This document shows, in pieces, positions 25,957 through 34,309 of a stretch of 64,000 nt of DNA. The DNA is taken from the NCBI GenBank assembly GCA_023958085.1, contig JAMLGI010000001.1, forward strand, positions 186,001 to 250,000, in the 5' to 3' direction. The position numbers were made by a program, and so were the translations under genes. How positions within the stretch are numbered: position 1 is the stretch's first letter; every line of letters begins with the position of its first letter. This DNA comes from Solirubrobacterales bacterium (GTDB lineage: Bacteria > Actinomycetota > Thermoleophilia > Solirubrobacterales > 70-9). A model generated the notes under the pieces. That model saw only the letters and a list, made by a program, of their open reading frames with translations, ran no database searches and had not been told where the DNA came from.

Positions 25957-26957
25957 AGCTCATGGTCACCGGTGGCGCCGGATTCATCGGTTCGAACTTC
26001 GTGCGTCACCGGCTGACGGAACGGCCGGAGGACGAGATCGTGGTGTTCGACAAGCTGACCTACGCCGGCCGGCGGGAGAACCTCGCCGGTTTGCCGGAGG
26101 ACCGCTGCCGGCTGGTGGTCGGGGATATCGGCGACCGGGCCGCGGTCCGGCAGGCGATGGAAGGCTGCGACGGAGTGATCAACTTCGCTGCCGAGTCGCA
26201 TGTGGACCGTTCGATCGAGTCGCCCGGGGAGTTCATCGAGACCGACGTCTTCGGCACCTTCATCCTGCTGGAGGCGGCCCGGGATCTCGGCGTCCGGCAC
26301 CTGCAGATCTCGACCGACGAGGTTTACGGCTCGATCGATCAAGGCTCGTTCACCGAGGACTCCCCGATCGAACCGTCCTCCCCCTACTCGGCCTCGAAGG
26401 CCGGTGGTGACCTGATCGTCGGAGCCTTCCACCGGACCTGGGGCGCCGACTGCCTGATCGTCCGGGCCTCCAACAACTACGGCCCGCGCCAGCATCCCGA
26501 GAAGCTGATACCGCTGACCGTGCTGAACGCGCTTCACGGCGATCCGGTCCCGGTCTACGGGGACGGCCGACAGGTTCGCAACTGGCTTTACGTGGAGGAC
26601 TTCTGTGCGGCGATCGAGAGCGTGTTCGAACGGGGCGAGGCCGGAACGGTCTACAACGTGGGCGGACCGGACGAGCTGCCCAACATCGAGGTGGTGGAGC
26701 GGATCCTGGAGCTGGCCGGCCGGGACCGGTCACTGATCAGCTACGTCGAGGACCGGCTGGGTCACGACGTCCGTTACTCGCTGGCCTCGGAACGGACCGA
26801 GTCGCTCGGCTGGCGGGCAGAGGTCGGTTTCGACCACGGCATCGAACGAACGGTCGCCTGGTACCGGGAAAACCGGGACTGGTGGGAGCCGCTCAGATCG
26901 GGCGAGTACCGCGAGTATTACGAGCAGCGCTACGGCACCGGGCTGGGTTCAGGCTGA
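25953..26957 (+). CDS. rmlB: dTDP-glucose 4,6-dehydratase
   Basis: RmlB, an extended SDR enzyme of 334 residues, converts dTDP-glucose to dTDP-4-keto-6-deoxyglucose. It has the NAD loop TGGAGFIGSNFVRH, AAESHVDRSIESP, the substrate-contacting ISTDEVYGSI and the catalytic Y-x3-K in SPYSASKAGGD. NNYGPRQHPEKLIPL and NWLYVEDFC complete the family pattern. Its product serves both RmlC/RmlD (rhamnose) and probably the WecE-like aminotransferase at 48-1211. The GTG start overlaps rmlD by 4 nt. Confidence 0.95.
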   Translation: MKLMVTGGAGFIGSNFVRHRLTERPEDEIVVFDKLTYAGRRENLAGLPEDRCRLVVGDIGDRAAVRQAMEGCDGVINFAAESHVDRSIESPGEFIETDVFGTFILLEAARDLGVRHLQISTDEVYGSIDQGSFTEDSPIEPSSPYSASKAGGDLIVGAFHRTWGADCLIVRASNNYGPRQHPEKLIPLTVLNALHGDPVPVYGDGRQVRNWLYVEDFCAAIESVFERGEAGTVYNVGGPDELPNIEVVERILELAGRDRSLISYVEDRLGHDVRYSLASERTESLGWRAEVGFDHGIERTVAWYRENRDWWEPLRSGEYREYYEQRYGTGLGSG

Positions 26958-26959
26958 AC

Positions 26960-27505
26960 GTGGCCGAGGCAACGGAGACCGGTCTCGACGGGCTGACGCT
27001 GATCGAACCCCGGGTTCACGGCGACGAGCGCGGATTCTTCCTCGAGACCTACAGCGAACCGCTCTGGCGGGAGCTGGGGGTGGACGGCCCCTTCGTCCAG
27101 CACAACCACTCCCGTTCGGTCCGGGGAACCCTGAGGGGTCTCCACTTCCAGACCGCTCCCGGGCAGGCGAAACTGATCCGCTGCGCCCGGGGCGAGATCT
27201 TCGATGTGGCGGTGGATCTGCGCCGCGGTTCACCGACCTTCGGCCAGTGGCGCGGCTACCGCCTGGACGACATCGATCACCGCCAGCTTTTCGTCCCGAT
27301 CGGTTTCGCCCACGGGTTCTGTGTGCTTTCCGAGGTCGCCGATGTGGCCTACCTGGTTTCCAGCCCCTACGACCCGGCCACCGAGGCCGGGATCCGGTGG
27401 GACGATCCCGAGGTGGCGGTCGAGTGGCCGCTGGAGGATCCGCTGCTCTCCGCCCGGGACCGCGAGGCCCCCAGCCTGGCGGAGCTCGCGGACAGCCTGC
27501 CCTGA
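26960..27505 (+). CDS. rmlC: dTDP-4-dehydrorhamnose 3,5-epimerase
   Basis: RmlC epimerises dTDP-4-keto-6-deoxyglucose at C3 and C5. The cupin-fold protein has RVHGDERGFFLETY, FVQHNHSRSVRGTLRGLHFQ with the catalytic histidine, FDVAVDLRRGSPTFG, and FVPIGFAHGF. The GTG at 26960, 2 nt after the rmlB stop, gives 181 residues, the usual length. The longer frame from 26882 would overlap rmlB and is rejected. It is the last gene of the rml operon and ends 7 nt from a convergent gene, next to a GC-rich hairpin. Confidence 0.93.
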   Translation: MAEATETGLDGLTLIEPRVHGDERGFFLETYSEPLWRELGVDGPFVQHNHSRSVRGTLRGLHFQTAPGQAKLIRCARGEIFDVAVDLRRGSPTFGQWRGYRLDDIDHRQLFVPIGFAHGFCVLSEVADVAYLVSSPYDPATEAGIRWDDPEVAVEWPLEDPLLSARDREAPSLAELADSLP

Positions 27506-27512
27506 ACCGGCG

Positions 27513-29039
27513 TCAGCCGCCGAATGGCGGCTGGAAAAAGTCCTTGGTCTTCTGGAGTCCGAACGGGACCGACATCTCCCCGCCGACGATCTTCGCCTTG
27601 ACTGCGCCGCTCCGCCTGTAGCCGCGGCCGCGGACGCTCCCGGTGAAGATCCCGTTCGGGTTGGTCCAGACGGTCCTCACCTTCAGGTACCGGCTGCCGC
27701 TTCGCTTGCGGGCGTAGAGGACGATCTTCTTGCGGCCGGATGCCCTGCCGTTGGCGCCCGGTGTGCGCCCCCAGAAGCGGAATCCCTTGCGGGCGAGTTC
27801 TGCGTAGAAGGGGTACCGGAACACGCGGAACACCGGCTTGCGGCGGTCCTGAGCGATGGTCTTCCCGCGCAGGTAGAGCCCGGACTCCATGCTCTCGCCC
27901 CACGGACGACCCGGGATCCGCTTGTCATCCCGCATCCCGAACCAGATCAGCGTGTCAACTCTCGCCCTGTACATCATGTACATCGCCTGGGCCACCCAGC
28001 GCATCTGGGTTGCCGACTTCAGCCCGCCCGGATCCGGCGGGTTCGAGTCCCAGCTGAACTCGGTCGCCCAGAGTGGAACCCTGGCGGTCTTGCCGGTCAG
28101 GTGTCCGGCCCGACCCGCCGCCTCGATCAGCCGGACCATGCGGGGCAGGGCGGCCACACTCATGTTGTTGCTGTTTGCCGGGAAATGGGTGGGGGCACCG
28201 GTCGTGTACGGATGGACCGCCCAGACGTCGGCCTTCGTCCTCGCGTTGCAGCCGGGCTTCGGTTTCGGATTCCGGACGGTGCCGGCCATGCAGAGAACCT
28301 CACGGGTGAAGGTCATCGGGGCGATCGCCTTGTCGGGAACGCCGTTCGGGGCCAGGCCGGCGGCGATCACCGTGTTTGACCGGTCTACCGCGTGGATCGC
28401 GTCGTAGAACGCGTTGAGGATGGTCCGGTAGTTGGATGGCGCCGCGTTGCCGCCGGACGGGGAGAAGATCGGGCTGTAGAAGTGGTACAGGTTCGGTTCC
28501 ACCCAGGCCTGCCAGAAAGCGACCCGGGGGAGGACGCCGTTGCCGTCTCCGGGGTCGAAGTCGCCGCTGTACCGCTTCGCTGCGGCGGTGGCGAAGTTGG
28601 CGTATTCGCCGGGCTTCGGGGAACAGATCGAGGACTCGTCGCACTTCAGCCGGGCCCACCTGGGCGCGTTGACGATGGTCAGGATCGGGGTCATGCCGTT
28701 GGCGGACGCCTCCCGCACGATGTTGTCGTAGGTGCCCCACTGGTAGTACGGGCTGCCCGGATCGGTGGCCACAAACCGCTCCTCCGCAGTCCCTGGACGG
28801 GTTGACTCCTCTGGTCCGGGTGCGACATGGTCCCAGTAGAGGTTGTTCTTCAGGTACTTCGCCCCGGTCGCGTTCGCGTGCTCGAAGGCCAGCGGTCCGT
28901 GCACCTGGAAGGCGTCGATGTCGATGATTCCGGTGGAAAAGGAGCGGGCAGCCTGAGCCGAGCCTGCGGCAAGCAGGCCGAGCGACGCCACGATGGTGAG
29001 CGCCATCGCGAGGAAACGGCGGAAGAGGGGGCGGGGCAT
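27513..29039 (-). CDS. Secreted glycoside hydrolase-like protein (clan GH-A type)
   Basis: The 508-residue protein has a signal peptide of about 30 residues ending GSAQA-ARS. The body looks like a TIM-barrel glycosidase. WVEPN (E181) follows strand 4 where clan GH-A enzymes carry the acid/base glutamate, and LWATEFSW (E327) is where the nucleophile lies. VHPYTT is another barrel motif. The last 100 residues are basic and beta-rich (KIVLYARKRSGSRYLKV). No exact GH family is assigned. Sitting between rmlC and the O-antigen ligase gene, it may trim or remodel the surface glycan, which is inference. Confidence 0.78.
   Translation of the reverse strand: MPRPLFRRFLAMALTIVASLGLLAAGSAQAARSFSTGIIDIDAFQVHGPLAFEHANATGAKYLKNNLYWDHVAPGPEESTRPGTAEERFVATDPGSPYYQWGTYDNIVREASANGMTPILTIVNAPRWARLKCDESSICSPKPGEYANFATAAAKRYSGDFDPGDGNGVLPRVAFWQAWVEPNLYHFYSPIFSPSGGNAAPSNYRTILNAFYDAIHAVDRSNTVIAAGLAPNGVPDKAIAPMTFTREVLCMAGTVRNPKPKPGCNARTKADVWAVHPYTTGAPTHFPANSNNMSVAALPRMVRLIEAAGRAGHLTGKTARVPLWATEFSWDSNPPDPGGLKSATQMRWVAQAMYMMYRARVDTLIWFGMRDDKRIPGRPWGESMESGLYLRGKTIAQDRRKPVFRVFRYPFYAELARKGFRFWGRTPGANGRASGRKKIVLYARKRSGSRYLKVRTVWTNPNGIFTGSVRGRGYRRSGAVKAKIVGGEMSVPFGLQKTKDFFQPPFGG
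27514..27533. terminator. GC-rich hairpin between convergent genes
   Basis: CAGCCGCC and GGCGGCTG pair around a GAAT loop just after rmlC. The hairpin also covers the last codons and stop of the convergent glycosidase-like gene. Neither side has a clear run of T, so Rho-independent termination is only possible. Confidence 0.35.
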
Positions 29040-29139
29040 TGATCCTTTCGGTGGACGGTCATCTGTTGGAACAGGGATGAGCAGGCAAAGTAGCGGGCCG
29101 TAGCCGGGGCCGTCCCGTCGCTACTTTCGGTCCGGGGAG

Positions 29140-31029
29140 CTACGGGGCCTGGAGCTCGGGTGCTCGTGGATTGCGGCTGCGGGCCTGATCGAGGTCGCTT
29201 TCGGCCTCCGCCTCCAGCCCGAACTCACTTTCGGCCAGGCTTCGCAGGTACCAGGTCTGCCAGTTGTCCGGTTCGAGCTCGATCGCCCGGTCGAACTCCG
29301 TGATCGCGGTCCGTTCGAGACCGACCGCCTGGGCCAGGACACCGAGCTGCATGTGGGGACGAGCCCAGTACGGGGCGAGCCGGGAAGCTTCCTGCGACGC
29401 CTTGACCGCGTCCGCGAGCCGGCCCTCGGCGGTGGCACCGATGCTGCGTTCCATGTAGCGGTCGGCGACCGCCGGGACGGCCAGCAGGACGAACGCAGCC
29501 CAGGCCGCCGCGATCAATGGCCATCTCGCCGGATCCGTCCGCCGGTGACCTGCCCGTCCGGACTCCGAGGTGGCCACAAGCCAGCCACAGATCAGCATCA
29601 GCAGGGCAGCGGTCGCGCCGAGTTCCCAGAACCAGTCGATCCCGAAAGCGACCAGGGTGGTGACGGTGAAGGCCAGCATCAGGGCCGAGGCCCCACGGGT
29701 TTCGGGCGGCGACCGACGCCAGGCGCCCACCCCGATCCAGATCACCGCGGCGGTCAGGGCGATGATCAGCAGACCGCCGGGAATGCCGAGATCGGAAAAG
29801 CCCTCCAGGTACCAGGAGTGAGCGTCCTGGGCAACCAGGTCGATCGGTCGACGGCCGGCCCACTCGAAACGATAGGTGCCGGCACCGGTGCCGATCAGGG
29901 GACTGTCGGCGAAGGTCTCGATCGCGACCTGGTTGAACTGGTACCGGCCCGCCCCCGAAAGCTGGGTGAAGTGCGCCTCCGGATTCTCCGGGAAGTAGAT
30001 CGAGTCCCCCGAGTAGCCGTCCCAGACCCGGCCGCCGAAAACGAGGATGAGGATCCCGATCAGACCGACCAGAACGGCACCGGACAGCTTGAGGAACAGC
30101 GGCTTCCGGCTGGTGGCAAGAACCCGGGCCTTCGCCGCCGGGAGACGATCCGCTACGACAACCACTGCCATGAAGATCAGGGCCGCGCCGAGCATCGCCA
30201 CAAGCAACACCGCCAGGACCTCGCGGCCCTGGGCCGGGGCACCGGGACCCCCGAGGTTGTCGGCAACCGCCGGATTGGCCTGGATCACCTTGATCACCGG
30301 CAGGGAGCAGACCACCCCGACCGTGACCGCGAGCGTGATCCAGAGTCGGTCCCGGCTGAGGAAGAAGATCGTGATCAGGGTGACCAGTCCGGCCAGCGCC
30401 CCGCCCCGAGAGTAGGTCAGGTAGAGCCCGGCAGCGGCAGCCGGGATCGCTGCGACCCAGAGCAGACCAACGATCCGGCGTTTCGACTCCCGGCTCGCCC
30501 AGGCGAAAGCGACCGTTGCCATGCCGAAAACGAGTCCGTCCGCGTTCCAGTAGCCGAGCGGAAAACTCAGCCTCGCGATGGTCAGTTCGGAAGGCAGCGC
30601 CGAACCCGGGAAGAGGCGGGAACCGAGTGCCAGGATCAGGATGAGGGCGAGGGCCGCAACCAGTCCCCAGACGAAGTACCGCCGTCGCCGCCGGGTGGCA
30701 CAGACCAGATACCCCAGCAGGAAGAACCCGAGGCAGGCGATCGCCCGGTCCGCCTCGACCAGGCTGCTGTGGGCGGAGCTGGACCAGATCGCAGAAACGG
30801 CGGAAAGCACGGCGAGTGCCACCAGCAGGGCCGTGAACAACCGGAACCGGCGACCGAAGCGAAGTCCGCGCGCCTGATCGGTGATCAGCAGTGCCGCCGC
30901 CGCGGTCCAGGCAACGATTCCGGCCAGGTGTCGCCCACCCAGATCGAATCCCCCACCGAGCAGGGCCAGTCCACCCAGCAGCAGGAACGGCGCAAGGAAG
31001 GCGACCGCATCGGTTATCGTGACCGGCAA
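29140..31029 (-). CDS. O-antigen ligase family protein with C-terminal TPR
   Basis: The protein has about twelve membrane helices and a long loop with GAGRYQFNQVAIETFADSPL followed by GTGAGTYRFEW, the Wzy_C/O-antigen-ligase pattern. About 100 C-terminal residues form TPR-like helices (WARPHMQLGVLAQAVGLERT). Such proteins transfer or polymerise undecaprenyl-linked glycans outside the membrane. The TTG at 31029 gives 629 residues and puts the first helix at the N-terminus. A longer frame to 31113 adds 28 polar residues inside the divergent gene and cannot be ruled out. Confidence 0.84.
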   Translation of the reverse strand: MPVTITDAVAFLAPFLLLGGLALLGGGFDLGGRHLAGIVAWTAAAALLITDQARGLRFGRRFRLFTALLVALAVLSAVSAIWSSSAHSSLVEADRAIACLGFFLLGYLVCATRRRRRYFVWGLVAALALILILALGSRLFPGSALPSELTIARLSFPLGYWNADGLVFGMATVAFAWASRESKRRIVGLLWVAAIPAAAAGLYLTYSRGGALAGLVTLITIFFLSRDRLWITLAVTVGVVCSLPVIKVIQANPAVADNLGGPGAPAQGREVLAVLLVAMLGAALIFMAVVVVADRLPAAKARVLATSRKPLFLKLSGAVLVGLIGILILVFGGRVWDGYSGDSIYFPENPEAHFTQLSGAGRYQFNQVAIETFADSPLIGTGAGTYRFEWAGRRPIDLVAQDAHSWYLEGFSDLGIPGGLLIIALTAAVIWIGVGAWRRSPPETRGASALMLAFTVTTLVAFGIDWFWELGATAALLMLICGWLVATSESGRAGHRRTDPARWPLIAAAWAAFVLLAVPAVADRYMERSIGATAEGRLADAVKASQEASRLAPYWARPHMQLGVLAQAVGLERTAITEFDRAIELEPDNWQTWYLRSLAESEFGLEAEAESDLDQARSRNPRAPELQAP

Positions 31030-31643
31030 TGAACGTTCGTCTACAGACCTTCGCGGGGATCGCAGGACTGCTCGCCCTGTTCGGGGCGACGCTTGTGGTG
31101 CTGGTGGCTTCATTCGGATTGGCGCCCGCCACAGTATTCGCTAGCTCGGCCACGGACCAGTACACCGAGCCGGTGGTTCCGACCGTGCCCGGCAAGAAGG
31201 ACCCGGGGGGCGGATCCGGGAGCGAGGACGGTGGCAACGGTTCCGGCTCGCGGGCCGGAGGGAAGGACGGTCGGGGCGGTTCCGCCGACGGTTCCGCCGA
31301 CGGGCGTTCGGCCAACGGCGGTGACGGCTCCGGAGTGACCGGTGAGGCGGGTACCCGCGCCGGGCAGGAGGACTCCGACCGGATCGCGGCACTCGGACCG
31401 AACGGTGTCGACAGCGAAGAGGCCGACGGTGCGGTCGCCGCCTTCAAGGATTCCGGCAGCGGCGGAATCGGCGGGGCAGGAGGCAGTTCGATCACGATCA
31501 TTCTGTTGATCGCGATCCCGATTCTGGCCGGCTGGGGCTATGCCCTTTTCCGGCGGCGGCAGCAGCGGTCGGACGCGGATGCGAAAGACCGGATCCACTC
31601 GATTCTCAACGGTCAGGACCCGGCCTCTTCCGAGAAGCCGTGA
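31029..31643 (+). CDS. Exported Gly/Ser-rich single-pass membrane protein, unknown function
   Basis: The 204-residue protein has an N-terminal hydrophobic segment (GIAGLLALFGATLVVLVASF) with an AFAS-like cleavage region. A long disordered stretch rich in glycine, serine and aspartate follows at about residues 55-145. A second helix (SITIILLIAIPILAGWGYAL) comes next, with a basic RRRQQR stop-transfer tail. The middle should lie outside the cell. The segment DGAVAAFKDSGSGG before the C-terminal helix looks conserved rather than random. The gene shares its first base with the start of the divergent O-antigen ligase and overlaps the next gene tail to tail by 38 nt. No family is recognised. Confidence 0.7.
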   Translation: MNVRLQTFAGIAGLLALFGATLVVLVASFGLAPATVFASSATDQYTEPVVPTVPGKKDPGGGSGSEDGGNGSGSRAGGKDGRGGSADGSADGRSANGGDGSGVTGEAGTRAGQEDSDRIAALGPNGVDSEEADGAVAAFKDSGSGGIGGAGGSSITIILLIAIPILAGWGYALFRRRQQRSDADAKDRIHSILNGQDPASSEKP

Positions 31644-32511
31644 TCGCCAGGCTGATCGCCAGCTTCGCGGCGATGCCGAGATAGACCATCAGGTTCAGCG
31701 GGCCGGCCGACCCGGGCGCATCAAAGCGGCGATAGAAGCGTCCCATCCCGCGGTGGAATGCGATCTCCTGTCGGGGCCGGCGTCGTTTCGGGCTGGACCC
31801 ACCTTTGACGTGAAGCGCAACCCCGGCCGGTTCGTAGAACACCCGCCAGCCGGCCAGGTGAAATCGCCGGCACCAGTCGAGGTCCTCCATGTAAAGCCAG
31901 TAACCCTCATCCAGCATCCCCGCCTGCCGGATCGCTTCCCGCCGGACCAGCATGAAGGCCCCATTGACCGCATCGACGTCACCGGCTTCGTCGTCCCCCA
32001 GGCCGGGTGCCCGGTACTGGGCAAGTGACTTCGGTGAACCGGGCAGACGCCCGATTCCGCTGAAGTGAGCGACCGCTGCCAGCGGGGTCGGAAAGGAGCG
32101 CTTGCAGGCGTGATCAAGAGCACCGGATTCGGTGACCAGCTTTATCCCGACCATGCCGATCGAGGGTTCACGGTCGATCCGGTCAACCGCTGCATCCAGG
32201 GCACCGGCACGGACCTCGGTGTCCGGGTTCAGCAGCAGGGCGAGACGGGCCCCTGTTCCGGACGCCACCTCTTCCAGCACCACGTTGTTGGCAGCCGAGA
32301 AACCGATGTTCGGCCGTCGGATCAGACGGACCTCGGGAAACTCCGTCTCGACCCGGTCGGGGGTGTCATCCGGAGATCCCGAATCGACCACCGTGACCCT
32401 GGCAGGGATCGAGGCCGGATGCTCGCGCAGCGACTGAAGGCATCGCTCAAGCAGCCCGAATGCGCCGTGGCTGACCACCACGATCTCGAGTTCGACCGAA
32501 TCCGGACTCAT
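31606..32511 (-). CDS. GT2 family glycosyltransferase (rhamnosyltransferase-like)
   Basis: The 301-residue GT-A enzyme has LEIVVVSHGAFGLLERCL, VTVVDSGSPDDTPD, LALLLNPDTEVRAGALD as DxD-type strand, and DEGYWLYMEDLDWCRR as the catalytic ED segment, all typical of WbbL-like rhamnosyltransferases. VDAVNGAFMLVRREAI is the acceptor-side motif. The C-terminal 25 residues are hydrophobic (LMVYLGIAAKLAISLAI) and may anchor it. It is co-directional with the sugar phosphotransferase gene 46 nt upstream, so it may add the second sugar. Confidence 0.86.
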   Translation of the reverse strand: MSPDSVELEIVVVSHGAFGLLERCLQSLREHPASIPARVTVVDSGSPDDTPDRVETEFPEVRLIRRPNIGFSAANNVVLEEVASGTGARLALLLNPDTEVRAGALDAAVDRIDREPSIGMVGIKLVTESGALDHACKRSFPTPLAAVAHFSGIGRLPGSPKSLAQYRAPGLGDDEAGDVDAVNGAFMLVRREAIRQAGMLDEGYWLYMEDLDWCRRFHLAGWRVFYEPAGVALHVKGGSSPKRRRPRQEIAFHRGMGRFYRRFDAPGSAGPLNLMVYLGIAAKLAISLAITASRKRPGPDR

Positions 32512-32557
32512 CGCGCCTGAACGGGGTCGGCGGCAGGGCAGCCGGAACCGGCGGGGC

Positions 32558-34075
32558 TCAGAATGCGCCGTCTCCCTTGATCACGGCACGCGGAGTCTGG
32601 AGCAGGATCGAGATGTCACGGGGGATGGTCATGTCGTCGAGGTAGTCCCGTTCGAGGGAGAGCCGCTCCTCGAAGGTCAGGCTGCCCCGCCCGGCGACCT
32701 GCATCGGACCGGTCAGCCCGGGCCGTACCTCGAGTCGCTGTCGCTGCCGCTCGTCGTAAAGCGCCACCACCGCCTCCTCCTCGGGACGGGGGCCGACCAG
32801 TGACATGTCACCCCGGAGCACGTTGATCAACTGCGGGACCTCATCGAGGCTGGAGCGCCGAAGGAATCGGCCCACCCGGGTGACCCGCGGGTCGTTCCTG
32901 ATCTTGAACACCGGTTCGTCGAGCGCCTCGAGGTCGATCAACTCGTCGAGCCGCTGCTCGGCATCGGCCACCATCGTGCGCAGCTTGAGCATGGTGAAGG
33001 GGCGGCCACCCTTGCCGATCCTGACCTGGCGGAAGAAGACCGGTCCGGGCGAGTCGAGCCTGATCAGTGCGGACGCGAGCAGAATCGCCGGGGCGGTTAC
33101 GAGTAGCGAGAATGCCGACACGATCAAATCGAACGCTCGCTTGATCATCAGGGTCGAGCGGGGGGCCACACTGAAATGAAGGTCCAGAGTCGGCAGGTCG
33201 GCGATCCGGTTGAGTTCGGTGGCCGGGCCGAGCAGCTCCTGGTCGGCCGGCACCAGCGAAACTGAAAGTCGCTTGAGGTCACAGGCGGCAACGATCGGTC
33301 CGGGGTCGATCCCGTCGTCCGCGATCACCACCCGGGTGACCCCGTGCCGGTCGGCCACCTCGCCCAGCCGGGCCGGATCCCCGACGTACTCGACCCCCAA
33401 CCCCGCGGGACCGTTGGTGCGGTCACCTTCGTCCGCGGCCATGTAACCGATCACCCGGATGTGGTCCCCGGCCTGCCGGGTGAGGCGCCGGATCGTGGTT
33501 CCGGCCTTGGTCCCGGAGCCGATCAGCAGCGCCAGTTCGGGGGTGGTGAGCTTGCGGTAGACCCAGCGGGCGATCGCCCGGAGGGTGACCGCCAGAATCC
33601 CGGCGACGCTGCCGATGATGATCAACGTCCCGCTCGGCAGGTGCGGCCCGAAAAGCTCGGCGATGCCACGGAGAATCGCGATCGTGATCGCGGAGGTCGC
33701 GATCAGCTCCGGAATCTCGCTCGGGGTTCGATGACGGATCTTGCGGTCGTCGCGGTCGTAGAGCCGGTTGATCTTGGCGATCAGGAGCCAGACCGGGATC
33801 GCAGGCAGGACCCAGAGAATCTCCCTGTGGCCCACCCGTCCGATCAGAACGACAACCAGGATTCCGATTGCGACCGAGGTGATGTCGGCGATCGCGAGGC
33901 TCCAACGGAGCCCGCGCTGCATGCGGCGGGTCCGTTCGCGCACGGCGGTTCCTGGCGCGGAACCCACCCCAACCCTCCCGGCTCTCCCTGTGTCGGAACC
34001 CCCGGCGTCGGGACTCCGCGACTGCAAGTCGGGAACGGTCTCAGATTTGGACTTCGAACTGGAAAGCTTGCTCAC
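32558..34075 (-). CDS. WbaP-type undecaprenyl-phosphate sugar phosphotransferase
   Basis: This 505-residue polyprenol-phosphate phosphoglycosyltransferase starts the glycan by moving a sugar-1-phosphate onto undecaprenyl phosphate. Residues 50-190 hold four membrane helices, followed by a Rossmann-like CoA_binding_3 domain (LLIGSGTKAGTTIRR). The catalytic Bac_transf domain has KRAFDLIVS, DSPGPVFFRQVRIGKGG, FTMLKLRTM, FLRRSSLDEVPQLINVL, GDMSLVGPRP and RPGLTGPMQV. The GTG start has GAGGAAAA before it. It is the only chain initiator seen in the locus. The first sugar (Gal, Glc or other) cannot be told from sequence. Confidence 0.93.
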   Translation of the reverse strand: MSKLSSSKSKSETVPDLQSRSPDAGGSDTGRAGRVGVGSAPGTAVRERTRRMQRGLRWSLAIADITSVAIGILVVVLIGRVGHREILWVLPAIPVWLLIAKINRLYDRDDRKIRHRTPSEIPELIATSAITIAILRGIAELFGPHLPSGTLIIIGSVAGILAVTLRAIARWVYRKLTTPELALLIGSGTKAGTTIRRLTRQAGDHIRVIGYMAADEGDRTNGPAGLGVEYVGDPARLGEVADRHGVTRVVIADDGIDPGPIVAACDLKRLSVSLVPADQELLGPATELNRIADLPTLDLHFSVAPRSTLMIKRAFDLIVSAFSLLVTAPAILLASALIRLDSPGPVFFRQVRIGKGGRPFTMLKLRTMVADAEQRLDELIDLEALDEPVFKIRNDPRVTRVGRFLRRSSLDEVPQLINVLRGDMSLVGPRPEEEAVVALYDERQRQRLEVRPGLTGPMQVAGRGSLTFEERLSLERDYLDDMTIPRDISILLQTPRAVIKGDGAF

Positions 34076-34309
34076 TTTTTCCTCGTGAGGCAGTGGACGA
34101 AACTGTTGTCAATGGGTCCGAGTCAGCCGACCCCTCCCTGGGTCCGTCTGAATCATCTGCCGCTGACATAACCTAGAACACTCCATTTCCCGAAAGGTGC
34201 GCCGTCACCTACGGAATTCGTCAGGGAAGCCGTCAGAACCCCGGCGCGGCCGGGAGCAGGGCAACCTGTGGAGCGGCTGCGGACGGGGTTCTACGATCTA
34301 CGGCATCGG

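Noticed and set aside
29225-31501. Long minus-strand reading frame of 758 codons
   Set aside because: It overlaps the O-antigen ligase gene in another frame, is proline/arginine-rich without domains, and also runs under the exported-protein gene; a GC-skew shadow.
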